Translations under genes and position numbers: made by a program
Part shown: positions 51,731-61,848 of the stretch, piece after piece
Layout: each line of letters starts with the position of its first letter
How positions within the stretch are numbered: position 1 is the first letter of the stretch
Notes under the pieces: generated by a model
Seen by the model: the letters and a program-made list of their open reading frames with translations, nothing else
Database searches by the model: none
Told to the model about the DNA's origin: nothing
Assembly: GCA_005503065.1 (NCBI GenBank)
Contig: SCOE01000004.1
Location: 1-64,000 of the forward strand
From: Comamonadaceae bacterium ALPHA2B
GTDB taxonomy: Bacteria; Pseudomonadota; Gammaproteobacteria; Burkholderiales; Burkholderiaceae_C
Direction of reading: 5' to 3'
Length of the DNA stretch: 64,000 bases

Positions 51731-52711
51731 ATGATCGCTTTCGTCCTGCGCCGCCTGATACAGGCCGTGATCGTCATGGTCGCGGTGGCCTTCATCTCCT
51801 TCCTCCTTTTCCAGTACGTCGGCGATCCGGTGGTGTTCCTGCTGGGCCAGGATGCGCGGCCCGAGCAGATCCAGGAACTGCGCCAGGCGCTCGGGCTGGA
51901 CAAACCCTTCGTCGTCCAGTTCTGGCACTTCCTCGTCAATGCCGCGCAGGGCGAGTTCGGCCTCAGCCTGCGGCAGGGGGCCAAGGTCTCGAGCCTCATT
52001 GCCGAGCGCTTTCCGGCCACACTCGAACTGGCCCTCGTCGCTGCACTGCTTGCGCTGCTGATCGGCATCCCGATGGGTGTCTACGCCGCGCTGCGCCGCG
52101 GCACCTTCATGAGCCAGATGTTCATGACGCTGAGCCTGCTCGGCGTCTCGCTGCCGACCTTCCTCATCGGCATCCTGCTGATCCTCGTGTTCGCGGTGCA
52201 CCTGGGCTGGTTCCCGAGCTTCGGTCGCGGCGACATCGTTCAGCTCGGGTGGTGGCGCAGCGGCCTGCTGACGGTCGATGGCTGGCACCACATCGTCCTG
52301 CCCGCGGTGACCCTCGCCATCTTCCAGCTCACGCTGATCATGCGCCTGGTGCGCGCCGAGATGCTCGAGGTGCTTCGCACCGACTACATCAAGTTCGCGC
52401 GCGCACGCGGCCTGTCGAACCGCGCGATCCACTTCGGCCATGCGCTCAAGAACACGCTGGTGCCGGTCATGACCATCACCGGCCTGCAACTGGGCGGCCT
52501 CATCGCCTTCGCGATCATCACCGAGACGGTCTTCCAGTGGCCGGGGATGGGCCTGCTATTCATCCAGGCCGTCACCTTCGCGGACATCCCGGTGATGGCA
52601 GCCTACCTGTGCCTGATCGCGCTGATCTTCGTGGTCATCAACCTCGTGGTCGATCTGCTGTACTTCGTCGTCGACCCGCGCCTGCGCGTCGGCAAGGCGG
52701 GAGGGCACTGA
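51731..52711 (+). CDS. ABC transporter permease, DppB type
   Basis: 326-aa permease with about six membrane helices; the N-terminal signature FVLRRLIQAVIVMVAVAFISFL is typical of DppB/OppB. The EAA loop that contacts the ATPases appears as EMLEVLRTDYIKFARARGL. It likely pairs with the DppC-type permease encoded 3 kb downstream. The amidohydrolase gene begins two bases after its stop. Confidence 0.94.
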   Translation: MIAFVLRRLIQAVIVMVAVAFISFLLFQYVGDPVVFLLGQDARPEQIQELRQALGLDKPFVVQFWHFLVNAAQGEFGLSLRQGAKVSSLIAERFPATLELALVAALLALLIGIPMGVYAALRRGTFMSQMFMTLSLLGVSLPTFLIGILLILVFAVHLGWFPSFGRGDIVQLGWWRSGLLTVDGWHHIVLPAVTLAIFQLTLIMRLVRAEMLEVLRTDYIKFARARGLSNRAIHFGHALKNTLVPVMTITGLQLGGLIAFAIITETVFQWPGMGLLFIQAVTFADIPVMAAYLCLIALIFVVINLVVDLLYFVVDPRLRVGKAGGH

Positions 52712-52713
52712 AC

Positions 52714-54003
52714 ATGGGCGACATGCGGCCACCCGAAACGAGCGCGTCCACGGCGCTGCGGTACCACGCCGGCGGGCGCGCCTTCGCGCGCATCGCGAGC
52801 TTCCATCCCGAGCTCACCGCCTTCCGGCGCGACCTCCATGCGCATCCGGAACTGGGCTTCGAGGAGGTCTACACCGCGGCCCGCGTGCAGGAGTCCCTGC
52901 GGGCCTGCGGTGTGGACGAGATCCACAGCGGCATCGGCAAGACCGGCGTGGTCGGCGTGATCCGCGGTCGCTCCACGGCCAGCGGCCGCATGATCGGCCT
53001 GCGCGCCGACATGGACGCGCTGCCCATGAAGGAGGCCAACCCCGACCTGGCCTGGCGATCGGCCAAGACGGGGCTCATGCACGGCTGCGGCCACGACGGC
53101 CACACCGCCATGCTGGTCGGCGCTGCCCGCTACCTGGCCGAGACGCGCCAGTTCGACGGCACCGCCGTGCTGATCTTCCAGCCGGGCGAGGAGGGCTTCG
53201 CCGGCGCGCGCGTGATGATCGAGGACGGCCTGTTCGACCGCTTCCCGGTCGAGGCCGTCTATGCCATGCACAACTGGCCCGCCATGCCCGCGGGCACGGT
53301 GGGCATCAACCGCGGCGCCATGATGGCCGCGGCCGACCGCATCACGATCGACATCACGGGCAAGGGCGGCCATGGCGCGCACGCCTACCTCACGGTCGAC
53401 CCGGTGCTCGTCGCCGCCCACATCATCACTGCCGCCCAGAGCATCGTGTCGCGCAACGTGCGGCCCATCGACGCGGCCGTCATCAGCCTGTGCGCCGTCG
53501 AGGCCGGCGACCTCGACGCCTTCAGCGTCATCCCCGGCACGGCCCGGCTCGTGGGCACCGTGCGAACCTTCAACCTGCGGGTACAGAACCAGGTCGAGCA
53601 GCGGCTGCGCGAACTCTGCGCGTCGGTCGCGCAGGCCTTCGGCGCAAAGGCCGATCTGCGCTACGAGCGCATCTACCCCGCCACCATCAACACCGCGCCC
53701 GAGGCCACCTTCGCGGGCGACGTGGCCGCGTCCATCGTGGGCGAGCGTAACGTCGAGCGGCACCTCGAGCCCAGCATGGGCGCCGAAGACTTCTCCTTCA
53801 TGTTGCAGAAGAAGGCCGGCGCCTACCTTCGCATCGGCCAGGACGCCCGCGGCGGGGCCTTCCTGCACAACGCCGGCTACGACTTCAACGACGAGATCCT
53901 GCCGCTCGGCGCCGCGTTGCACGCGGGGCTGATCGAGCAGGGCATGCCGCTTGCTGGTACCCGCAGCACGCCGGCAGAGCCCGCCGCCATCGCGGCGAAA
54001 TGA
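52714..54003 (+). CDS. M20-family amidohydrolase
   Basis: 429-aa metal-dependent hydrolase of the M20/amidohydrolase family (hippurate hydrolase, N-acyl amino acid amidohydrolase type). Metal ligands are in MHGCGHDGHTAML (~residue 125), QPGEEGFAGARVMIEDG and AMHNWPAMPAGT; SMGAEDFSFML is the last ligand region. There is no signal peptide, so it acts in the cytoplasm. It is embedded between permease and second binding protein, suggesting that it hydrolyses the imported compound, perhaps a dipeptide or N-acyl amino acid. GGAGGG lies upstream. Confidence 0.92.
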   Translation: MGDMRPPETSASTALRYHAGGRAFARIASFHPELTAFRRDLHAHPELGFEEVYTAARVQESLRACGVDEIHSGIGKTGVVGVIRGRSTASGRMIGLRADMDALPMKEANPDLAWRSAKTGLMHGCGHDGHTAMLVGAARYLAETRQFDGTAVLIFQPGEEGFAGARVMIEDGLFDRFPVEAVYAMHNWPAMPAGTVGINRGAMMAAADRITIDITGKGGHGAHAYLTVDPVLVAAHIITAAQSIVSRNVRPIDAAVISLCAVEAGDLDAFSVIPGTARLVGTVRTFNLRVQNQVEQRLRELCASVAQAFGAKADLRYERIYPATINTAPEATFAGDVAASIVGERNVERHLEPSMGAEDFSFMLQKKAGAYLRIGQDARGGAFLHNAGYDFNDEILPLGAALHAGLIEQGMPLAGTRSTPAEPAAIAAK

Positions 54004-54044
54004 ACCACCGTTCACACGGTGATCCCAACCCGAGGAGTGCCTCC

Positions 54045-55631
54045 ATGAATTTCAAGAAAAAAGTGGCCGCAGCGGCCGTCCTGTCTGCGCTGGCAGCTAC
54101 AAGTTTGATAGCAAACGCCCAGACCATCCGCATTGCCAACCAGGGCGACGCGCTGTCGATGGACCCGCACTCGCTCAATGAATCGCTGCAGCTGTCGACC
54201 ACCGCCAACGTCTACGAGACGCTCACCGGCCGCAACAAGGACCTGAGCCTCGCGCCGCTGCTGGCGACGAGCTGGAAGCAGGTCTCGCCCGCCGTGTGGC
54301 GCTTCGAGCTGCGCAAGGGCGTCAAATTCCACGACGGCACGCCCTTCACCGCCGACGACGTGCTCTTCAGCCTCGCCCGCGCCTCGGGCGACGGCTCCGA
54401 CATGAAGAGCAACACCAACGACATCAAGGAAGTGCGCAAGGTCGACGACTTCACCGTCGACATCGAGACCAAGGCCCCCTTCCCGGTGCTGCCCGACGTG
54501 CTCTCCACCGTGATGATCATGAGCAAGAAGTGGTGCATCGAGAACAAGGCCGAGAAGCCGGTCGACCGCCGCAAGGGCATCGAGAACACCGCTTCGTTCA
54601 AGGCCAACGGCACCGGCCCGTACAGGCTGCGCGAGCGCCAGCCGAACGTGCGCACCGTCTTCGTCCGCAACCCGGCCTACTGGGGCAAGATCGAAGGCAA
54701 CGCCCAGGAGGTCGTCTTCACCCCCATCGCCAACCCGGCCACGCGTGTCGCTGCGCTGGTGTCGGGCGAGGTCGACGTGATGGAGCCCATCCCGGTGCAG
54801 GACATCCCGCGCGTGAACGCGAGCCCCAATGCGCGCGCCGTCGTCGGCCCCGAGCTGCGCACCATCTTCCTGGGCATGGACCAGAAGCGCGACGAGCTGC
54901 TGTACTCCAGCGTGAAGGGCAAGAACCCCTTCAAGGACAAGCGCGTGCGCCAGGCCTTCTACCAAGCCATCGACATCGCCGGCATCCAGCGCACGGTCAT
55001 GCGCGGCGCCGCGCGTCCCACGGGCCTGATGGTCGGCCCGGGCATCAACGGCTGGACCGAGGCACAGGACAAGCGTCTGCCCTTCGATCCCGATGGCGCC
55101 AAGAAGCTGCTGGCCGATGCCGGCTACCCGAACGGCTTCGAGGTCACCATGAACTGCCCGAACGACCGCTACGTCAACGACGCGCAGGTCTGCCAGGCCG
55201 TGGCCGCCAACCTTGCGCGCGTCGGTGTGAAGATCAACCTTGCGGCCGAGACCAAGGGCACCTACTTCCCCAAGATCCTGCGCCGCGACACGAGCTTCTA
55301 CATGCTGGGCTGGACCCCGTCGACCTACGACTCGCACAACGCGATGAATGCGCTGATGCGCTGCCCGGACGACAAGACCGGCGATGGCCAGTTCAACCTC
55401 GGTTCGTACTGCAATCCGAAGTTCGACGAGCTCACGGTCAAGGTGCAGTCCGAGACCGACAAGTCCAAGCGCGACGCGATGATCAAGGAAGCCTTCCAGG
55501 TCCACATGGACGACATCGGCCACCTGCCGCTGTACCAGCAGTCGCTGGCCTGGGGCGTGAGCAAGAAGGTCACGCTGGTGCAGATGGCCGACAACTACAT
55601 GCCCTTCAAGTGGATGAGCATCAAGCCTTGA
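54045..55631 (+). CDS. Oligopeptide-type ABC transporter substrate-binding protein (second)
   Basis: 528-aa SBP_bac_5 family protein. The signal peptide core AATSLIANAQ is encoded by a truncated 5-7-5 repeat. Mature features include GDALSMDPHSLNESLQLSTT, GVKFHDGTPFTADDVLFSLARA, GTGPYRLRERQPN and YLPLYQQ-like ending (HLPLYQQSLAWG). It is roughly 45% identical by eye to the first binding protein. GGAG precedes the start at 54045. It is the natural partner of the DppC/D/F genes downstream. Confidence 0.93.
   Translation: MNFKKKVAAAAVLSALAATSLIANAQTIRIANQGDALSMDPHSLNESLQLSTTANVYETLTGRNKDLSLAPLLATSWKQVSPAVWRFELRKGVKFHDGTPFTADDVLFSLARASGDGSDMKSNTNDIKEVRKVDDFTVDIETKAPFPVLPDVLSTVMIMSKKWCIENKAEKPVDRRKGIENTASFKANGTGPYRLRERQPNVRTVFVRNPAYWGKIEGNAQEVVFTPIANPATRVAALVSGEVDVMEPIPVQDIPRVNASPNARAVVGPELRTIFLGMDQKRDELLYSSVKGKNPFKDKRVRQAFYQAIDIAGIQRTVMRGAARPTGLMVGPGINGWTEAQDKRLPFDPDGAKKLLADAGYPNGFEVTMNCPNDRYVNDAQVCQAVAANLARVGVKINLAAETKGTYFPKILRRDTSFYMLGWTPSTYDSHNAMNALMRCPDDKTGDGQFNLGSYCNPKFDELTVKVQSETDKSKRDAMIKEAFQVHMDDIGHLPLYQQSLAWGVSKKVTLVQMADNYMPFKWMSIKP
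54096..54112 (+). repeat. 5-7-5 repeat head, copy F, in a signal-peptide region
   Basis: GCTAC-aagtttg-ATAGC has the 5-7-5 head architecture of the family, but no GC-rich tail follows. It is translated within the signal peptide (ATSLIA) of the second binding protein. Being only the head, it could be coincidental. Confidence 0.45.
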
Positions 55632-55726
55632 TGCCCTGCCGGACCGGCCCGCAGCGGCCGGCCGGCTGACCCGGCGGGCCGCCCGGTCCTTCACGCCTCC
55701 CTGCGGCCCGCGTTTTCCCCTTCACG

Positions 55727-56638
55727 ATGACCAAGACCCTCGCCCGCTGGTTCGACAGCGATGTCGGCTACAGCTTTCGCACCTCGCCCGTCGCCATCGC
55801 GGCGGCGCTGATCGCCTTCGTGTGCATCTTCTGCTCGGTCTTCGCCGGGTGGGTCGCGCCGCACGATCCGTTCAACCTCGCCTTGCTGGAACTGGGCGAC
55901 GCGCGGCTGCCGCCGGCCTGGTCCGAGGGTGGCAGCGCCAAGTACCTGCTGGGCACCGACGACCAGGGCCGCGACATCCTCTCGGCGCTGATCTACGGTG
56001 CGCGCATCTCGCTGATCGTGGGCGTGGTGTCGGTGCTGCTGTCGGTCTTCATCGGCGTGCTGCTGGGCCTGCTGGCGGGCTTCTGGGGCGGCTGGCTCGA
56101 TTCCTTCCTCATGCGCCTGTGCGACGTGATGCTGTCCTTCCCGCCCATCCTGGTGGCGCTCCTGATCGCCGGCGTGGGCCGGGCCCTGTTCCCCAATGCG
56201 CACGAGTCGCTGGCCTTCGGCGTGCTCATCATCTCGATCACGCTCACCGGCTGGGTGCAGTACGCGCGCACCGTGCGCGGCTCGACCATGGTGGAGCGCA
56301 GCAAGGAATACGTGCAGGCGGCGCGCGTCACCGGCGTGGCGCCGCTGCGCATCATGCTGCGCCATGTGCTGCCCAACGTGACGGGGCCGGTGCTGGTGCT
56401 GGCCACCATCCAGGTGGCCACGGCCATCATCACCGAAGCCACGCTGTCCTTCCTGGGCGTGGGCGTGCCGCCCACCTCGCCGTCGCTGGGCACGCTCATC
56501 CGCGTCGGCAACGACTACCTGTTCTCCGGCGAGTGGTGGATCACCGTGTTCCCGGGCCTGATGCTCGTGCTCATCGCGCTGTCGGTGAACCTGCTGGGCG
56601 ACTGGCTGCGCGATGCGCTCAATCCGAGACTGCGATGA
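55727..56638 (+). CDS. ABC transporter permease, DppC type
   Basis: 303-aa permease with an N-terminal helix and five further helices. PHDPFNLALLELGDARLPP and LGTDDQGRDILSALIYGARISL are DppC/OppC hallmarks. The EAA loop is RSKEYVQAARVTGVAPLRIM. It pairs with the DppB-type permease and couples to the two ATPases downstream. Its stop is 20 bases before the next start. Confidence 0.94.
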   Translation: MTKTLARWFDSDVGYSFRTSPVAIAAALIAFVCIFCSVFAGWVAPHDPFNLALLELGDARLPPAWSEGGSAKYLLGTDDQGRDILSALIYGARISLIVGVVSVLLSVFIGVLLGLLAGFWGGWLDSFLMRLCDVMLSFPPILVALLIAGVGRALFPNAHESLAFGVLIISITLTGWVQYARTVRGSTMVERSKEYVQAARVTGVAPLRIMLRHVLPNVTGPVLVLATIQVATAIITEATLSFLGVGVPPTSPSLGTLIRVGNDYLFSGEWWITVFPGLMLVLIALSVNLLGDWLRDALNPRLR

Positions 56639-56657
56639 CCAGGAAGGAGACCCATCC

Positions 56658-57724
56658 ATGAGCCTTCTCCAGGTCAAGAACCTCGTCGTCGAATTTCCCG
56701 GCCGCCGCGGCACGCTGCGCGCCCTGGACGACATCTCCTTCGACATCGCGCCGGGCGAGATCCTCGGCGTGGTCGGCGAATCCGGCGCCGGCAAGTCGCT
56801 CACCGGCGCTGCCATCATCGGCCTGCTCGAGCCGCCGGGCCGCGTGGCCAGTGGCGAGATCGTGCTCGAGGGCCAGCGCATCGACAACCTCGGCTTCGAG
56901 CAGATGCGCCACATCCGCGGGCGCAAGATCGGCGCGATCTTCCAGGACCCGCTGACTTCGCTCAATCCGCTCTACACCGTGGGCCGCCAGCTGGTCGAAA
57001 CCATTCGTGCGCACCTGCAGGTGAGCGACGCCGAGGCGCGCCGCCGCGCGATCGACCTGCTCAAGGACACGGGCATTCCGGCGGCCGAGCAGCGCATCGA
57101 CCACTACCCGCACCAGTTCTCCGGCGGCATGCGCCAGCGCGTGGTGATCGCCCTGGCGCTGGCCGCCGAGCCCAAGCTCATCGTGGCCGACGAGCCCACC
57201 ACCGCGCTCGACGTCTCGATCCAGGCGCAGATCATCCAGCTCCTCAAGCGCCTGTGCCGCGAGCGCGGCGCGGCCGTGATGCTCATCACGCACGACATGG
57301 GCGTGATCGCCGAGACCTGCGACCGCGTGGCCGTCATGTACGCCGGCCGGGTGGCCGAAATCGGGCCGGTGCACGAGGTGATCCACCAGCCGGCGCACCC
57401 GTACACGGGCGGCCTGATGGCGTCGATCCCCGACATGGCGAGCGACCGCGAGCGCCTGAACCAGATCGACGGTGCCATGCCGCGCCTCAATGCCATCCCC
57501 CAGGGCTGCGCCTACAACCCGCGCTGCCCGCGCGCCTTCGATCGCTGCCTCGTGGATCGTCCCGAACTGATGAACGCCGGCGCCACCCATGCGGCCTGCT
57601 GGCTGCACGATGCCGCCGACCCGCACCGCGGGCAGAGCGCGGTCGCTGCGCAGCACCGGCGCGAACGGGAGGCCGGCGAGCGCGCCGCGCCGGACGCGGC
57701 CCAACCCCTGCCGGAGGTGCAGCC

Positions 57725-57728
<4 letters not shown>
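56658..57728 (+). CDS. ABC transporter ATPase, DppD type
   Basis: 356-aa ATPase of the oligopeptide group. Walker A GESGAGKS is near residue 40, signature FSGGMRQRVVIALAL near 155 and Walker B LIVADEPTTALD near 178. The C-terminal domain with CAYNPRCPRAFDRC (~residue 285) binds an iron-sulfur cluster in some family members. AAGGAGA lies upstream of ATG 56658. It overlaps the partner ATPase gene by four bases (ATGA). After residue ~310 a charged tail of ~45 residues follows. Confidence 0.95.
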
Positions 57729-58777
<1,049 letters not shown>

Positions 58778-58894
58778 TTCGCCTGCCGGGCACCGCGGTC
58801 CGCCGGCAGGCGGCGAGAGCCCGGCGGATGTGCGCAATGGCACATCGTGCGGCGAATGCGTGAGGCACAGTCGCCTGGCCATTGCCCGCCATCC

Positions 58895-59827
58895 ATGAGC
58901 CGCCACGAATCCCTTTCCTTCCTGCGCACGACCGGGTCGCCCATGTCCGGCCGCCGCCGCATCCTCATGGCGACCGCGCTCGGTGCCACCTCGGCGCTCG
59001 CGTCGCTCGCCGGCATCGCCCAGGCTGCGGCGGGCACACCGACCGCGAAGCGCATGCCGGTCCTCTTCATCGGACACGGCTCGCCCATGAACGCGATCAG
59101 CGACAACGGCTTCACGCGCCGGCTCGCCGCCTGGGGCCGGGAGCTGCCGCGGCCGGCGGCCATCCTGAGCGTGTCGGCCCACTGGCTCAGCCGCGGTGCC
59201 ACGGGGGTGGGCGTGCAGGCGCAGCCGAAGACGATCCACGACTTCGGCGGCTTTCCGCAGGCCCTGTTCGACATGCGCTATCCGGCGCCGGGCCATCCCG
59301 CGCTGGCGCGCGAGACGGTCGCCGTCGTGCGGCAGACGCCCGTCATCGCGACCGAGCAGTGGGGCCTGGACCACGGCACCTGGACGGTGCTCAAGCATCT
59401 CTTCCCGCAGGCCGACGTGCCGGTGTTCCAACTCAGCATCGACTACGACAAGCCCGCCGCCTTCCACTACGCCGTGGGGCGCGACCTCGCGGCGCTGCGT
59501 GAGCGCGGCGTGCTGGTGATGGGCAGCGGCAACATCGTCCACAACCTGCGTGCGACGGACCGCGGCACGCCCGACGGCCCGAGCGCCAGCCGCCCCTGGG
59601 CGCAGTCCTTCGACGATGCGGTGAAGGCCGCGCTGGCGGGCCGCGACGACCGGGCGCTGGTCGACTACCCGCGCCTGGCCGGTGCCGACATCGCCGTGGC
59701 GATGCCCGACCACTACTACCCCTTCCTCTACGCCCTCGGCGCCGCGGCACCCGGCGAGCGTGCCCGCACCGTGCACGAGGGTTTCCAGTCGGGCACGCTC
59801 AGCATGCGCTGCCTGCAGTTCGGCTGA
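58895..59827 (+). CDS. Exported DODA-type extradiol dioxygenase (YgiD-like)
   Basis: 310-aa protein of the class III extradiol dioxygenase (4,5-DOPA dioxygenase/YgiD) family. FIGHGSPMNAI, SVSAHWLSR, GLDHGTWTVLKHLFP and MGSGNIVHNL contain the expected His ligands for Zn or Fe. It starts with a signal peptide with three Arg before a hydrophobic core (SGRRRILMATALGATSALAS), like a Tat signal, whereas ordinary YgiD is cytoplasmic. The start at 58895 is a guess; 58943 (MSGRRR) is an alternative, and no ribosome site supports either. It forms a single-gene unit. Confidence 0.85.
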   Translation: MSRHESLSFLRTTGSPMSGRRRILMATALGATSALASLAGIAQAAAGTPTAKRMPVLFIGHGSPMNAISDNGFTRRLAAWGRELPRPAAILSVSAHWLSRGATGVGVQAQPKTIHDFGGFPQALFDMRYPAPGHPALARETVAVVRQTPVIATEQWGLDHGTWTVLKHLFPQADVPVFQLSIDYDKPAAFHYAVGRDLAALRERGVLVMGSGNIVHNLRATDRGTPDGPSASRPWAQSFDDAVKAALAGRDDRALVDYPRLAGADIAVAMPDHYYPFLYALGAAAPGERARTVHEGFQSGTLSMRCLQFG

Positions 59828-59927
59828 GCCTCGCAGCAGGCGCCTGCGCCCACTCTTCCACCGCGTACGGAAGGCTCCCACAGGCGCGCGGGCGACGCGC
59901 AGATGCCGCACCTGACCGCCGCCTGAC

Positions 59928-59982
59928 GCTATTGATTTTGTAGCTGCTTCCGCAGGCTGGATGCGGCTTTCAGGCCAATTCC
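59928..59982 (+). repeat. 5-7-5 interspersed repeat, copy G
   Basis: Head GCTAT-tgatttt-GTAGC (59928-59944), then GCTTCCGCAGGCTGGATGCG and a TTTCAGGCCAATTC end. It is intergenic, between the dioxygenase and DUF3311 genes. The rest of 59828-60090 shows no gene. Confidence 0.65.
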
Positions 59983-60090
59983 CTTCACGAGCACGTGGGC
60001 AGGGCCAGGACTAGACTGGTTCAGCACCGCCCCGGTCAGCGCCGGGGTCAGGGCCGTTTTCCATCACAACCCATACCAAAGGAGACGTGC

Positions 60091-60270
60091 ATGTGGTTCC
60101 TGCTGCTGCTGCCCTTCGTCGGGCTTCTCTGGGTGCCGTTCTATAACAGCGAGTTGCCCACGCTGTTCGGCTTCCCCTTCTTCTACTGGTACCAGCTGCT
60201 GTGGGTGCCGGTGACGGCTTTCCTCATCTGGCTGGTCTATCGCCGCGGCGTGAAGCGGGGGAATGAATGA
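60091..60270 (+). CDS. DUF3311 family small membrane protein
   Basis: 59-aa protein with two membrane helices (FLLLLPFVGLLWVPF and YWYQLLWVPVTAFLIWLVY) and a basic tail (RRGVKRGNE), the DUF3311 layout. Genes of this family regularly precede sodium:solute symporters of the MctP type and probably encode an accessory subunit. GGAGACGTGC precedes the ATG, and its stop overlaps the symporter start. Confidence 0.92.
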   Translation: MWFLLLLPFVGLLWVPFYNSELPTLFGFPFFYWYQLLWVPVTAFLIWLVYRRGVKRGNE

Positions 60271-61766
60271 TGGCCGGCGGCGGCATCCACTGGACGGCGC
60301 TGGCCGTCTTCGCCTTCTTCTTCGTGCTGGTCACCGTGATGGGCTTCGGTGCTTCGCGCTGGATGGCCGGCAAGCAGGGCACCGGCGAGCACCTCGACGA
60401 ATGGGGCCTGGGCGGACGCAGCTTCGGCACCTGGATCACCTGGTTCCTGGTGGGCGGCGACTTCTACACGGCGTACACCGTGATCGCGGTGCCGGCACTG
60501 GTCTATGCCGTGGGGGCCTACGGCTTCTTCGCGCTCCCCTACACGATCCTGGTCTACCCGATCGTGTTCGTCATCATGCCGCGTCTGTGGCGCACGGCCC
60601 ACCAGGCTGGCCACGTGACGGCGGCCGACGTGGTGTACGGCCGCTACGGCTCGCGCGCGCTGGAGCTGGCGGTCGCCGCCACCGGCGTGGTCGCCACCAT
60701 GCCCTACATCGCGCTGCAGCTGGTGGGCATGGAGGTGGTCATCAAGGCGCTGGGACTGGTCGGTGAATTGCCGCTGGCGGCGGCCTTCGTCATCCTGGCC
60801 CTGTACACCTACGCGGCCGGCCTGCGCGCGCCGGCGCTCATCGCCTTCGTCAAGGACCTGATGATCTACATCGTGGTGCTGGTCGCGGTGGTGCTGGTGC
60901 CGATGAAGCTCGGCGGCTACGGCCACGTGTTCCAGGTCGCGGGGCAGGCCTACGCGGCCAAGGGCGGCGCCACCGGGCTCACGCTCAAGCCGGCGCAGTT
61001 CCTGCCCTATGCCAGCCTGGCGTTGGGCTCGGCCCTGGCGGCCTTCATGTACCCCCACACGCTGACAGGCATCTTCGCCGCCAAAAGCGCGGACACCATC
61101 CGCAAGAACGCCGTCTTCCTGCCGGCGTACACGGTGCTCCTGGGCCTCATCGCACTGCTGGGCTACATGGCCTACGCGGCCGGCATTTCGGTCAAGAGCA
61201 ACAACGACGTCGTACCGGCGCTGTTCGGCGCGCTGTTCCCCGAATGGTTCGCGGGCTTCGCGTTTGCCGCCATTGCCATCGGCGCCCTGGTGCCGGCCGC
61301 CGTGATGTCCATCGGTGCGGCCAACCTGTTCACGCGCAACTTCTGGAAGGCCTACGTCAACCCGCAGGTCACGCCGGCGGGCGAGGCGCAGGTGGCCAAG
61401 ATCGTGTCGCTGGTGGTCAAGTTCGGCGCGTTGCTGTGCATCCTCGTCCTGCCCACGCAATTCGCGCTCGACCTGCAGCTGCTCGGCGGCCTGTGGATCC
61501 TGCAGACCTTTCCGGCGGTGGTGTTCGGCCTGTTCTTCAAGTGGTTCCGCGCGCCGGCGCTGCTGGCGGGCTGGGCTGCGGGACTGGGCGTGGGCACCTG
61601 GATCGCCTTTGCCGATGGCGTGAAGCCCGTGCACACCTTCGCCCTGGGCGGCCACAGCGCCACGCTCTACACGGGCCTCGTGGCCCTGGCGCTGAACATC
61701 GTGGTGGCGCTGGTCGTGCAACTGGCGATGGGCTCGCGCGGCGCGCCGCAAGGCCGCGCCGCCTGA
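60267..61766 (+). CDS. Sodium:solute symporter, MctP type
   Basis: 499-aa symporter with about 13 membrane helices. WGLGGRSFGTWITWFLVGGDFYTAYT near residue 46 and the later FIKW-type segments match the monocarboxylate permease (MctP/YjcG) branch of the SSS family. It probably takes up short carboxylates such as lactate, pyruvate or acetate. It starts within the DUF3311 stop (ATGATGG, two possible ATGs), so coupled translation is likely. Confidence 0.88.
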   Translation: MMAGGGIHWTALAVFAFFFVLVTVMGFGASRWMAGKQGTGEHLDEWGLGGRSFGTWITWFLVGGDFYTAYTVIAVPALVYAVGAYGFFALPYTILVYPIVFVIMPRLWRTAHQAGHVTAADVVYGRYGSRALELAVAATGVVATMPYIALQLVGMEVVIKALGLVGELPLAAAFVILALYTYAAGLRAPALIAFVKDLMIYIVVLVAVVLVPMKLGGYGHVFQVAGQAYAAKGGATGLTLKPAQFLPYASLALGSALAAFMYPHTLTGIFAAKSADTIRKNAVFLPAYTVLLGLIALLGYMAYAAGISVKSNNDVVPALFGALFPEWFAGFAFAAIAIGALVPAAVMSIGAANLFTRNFWKAYVNPQVTPAGEAQVAKIVSLVVKFGALLCILVLPTQFALDLQLLGGLWILQTFPAVVFGLFFKWFRAPALLAGWAAGLGVGTWIAFADGVKPVHTFALGGHSATLYTGLVALALNIVVALVVQLAMGSRGAPQGRAA

Positions 61767-61801
61767 GGCGGCGGCACCCGCACCCCAGCATCCCAACCGA
61801 A

Positions 61802-61822
61802 ACGGCCGCGTGATGCGGCCGT
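61802..61822. terminator. Hairpin between symporter and zwf
   Basis: ACGGCCGC (61802-61809) pairs with GCGGCCGT (61815-61822) around GTGAT. The T-runs on either side are short, so it may be a weak bidirectional terminator between these convergent genes. Confidence 0.5.
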
Positions 61823-61848
61823 CTTCCCGTGCAGGGGCGGGGCGCTGG

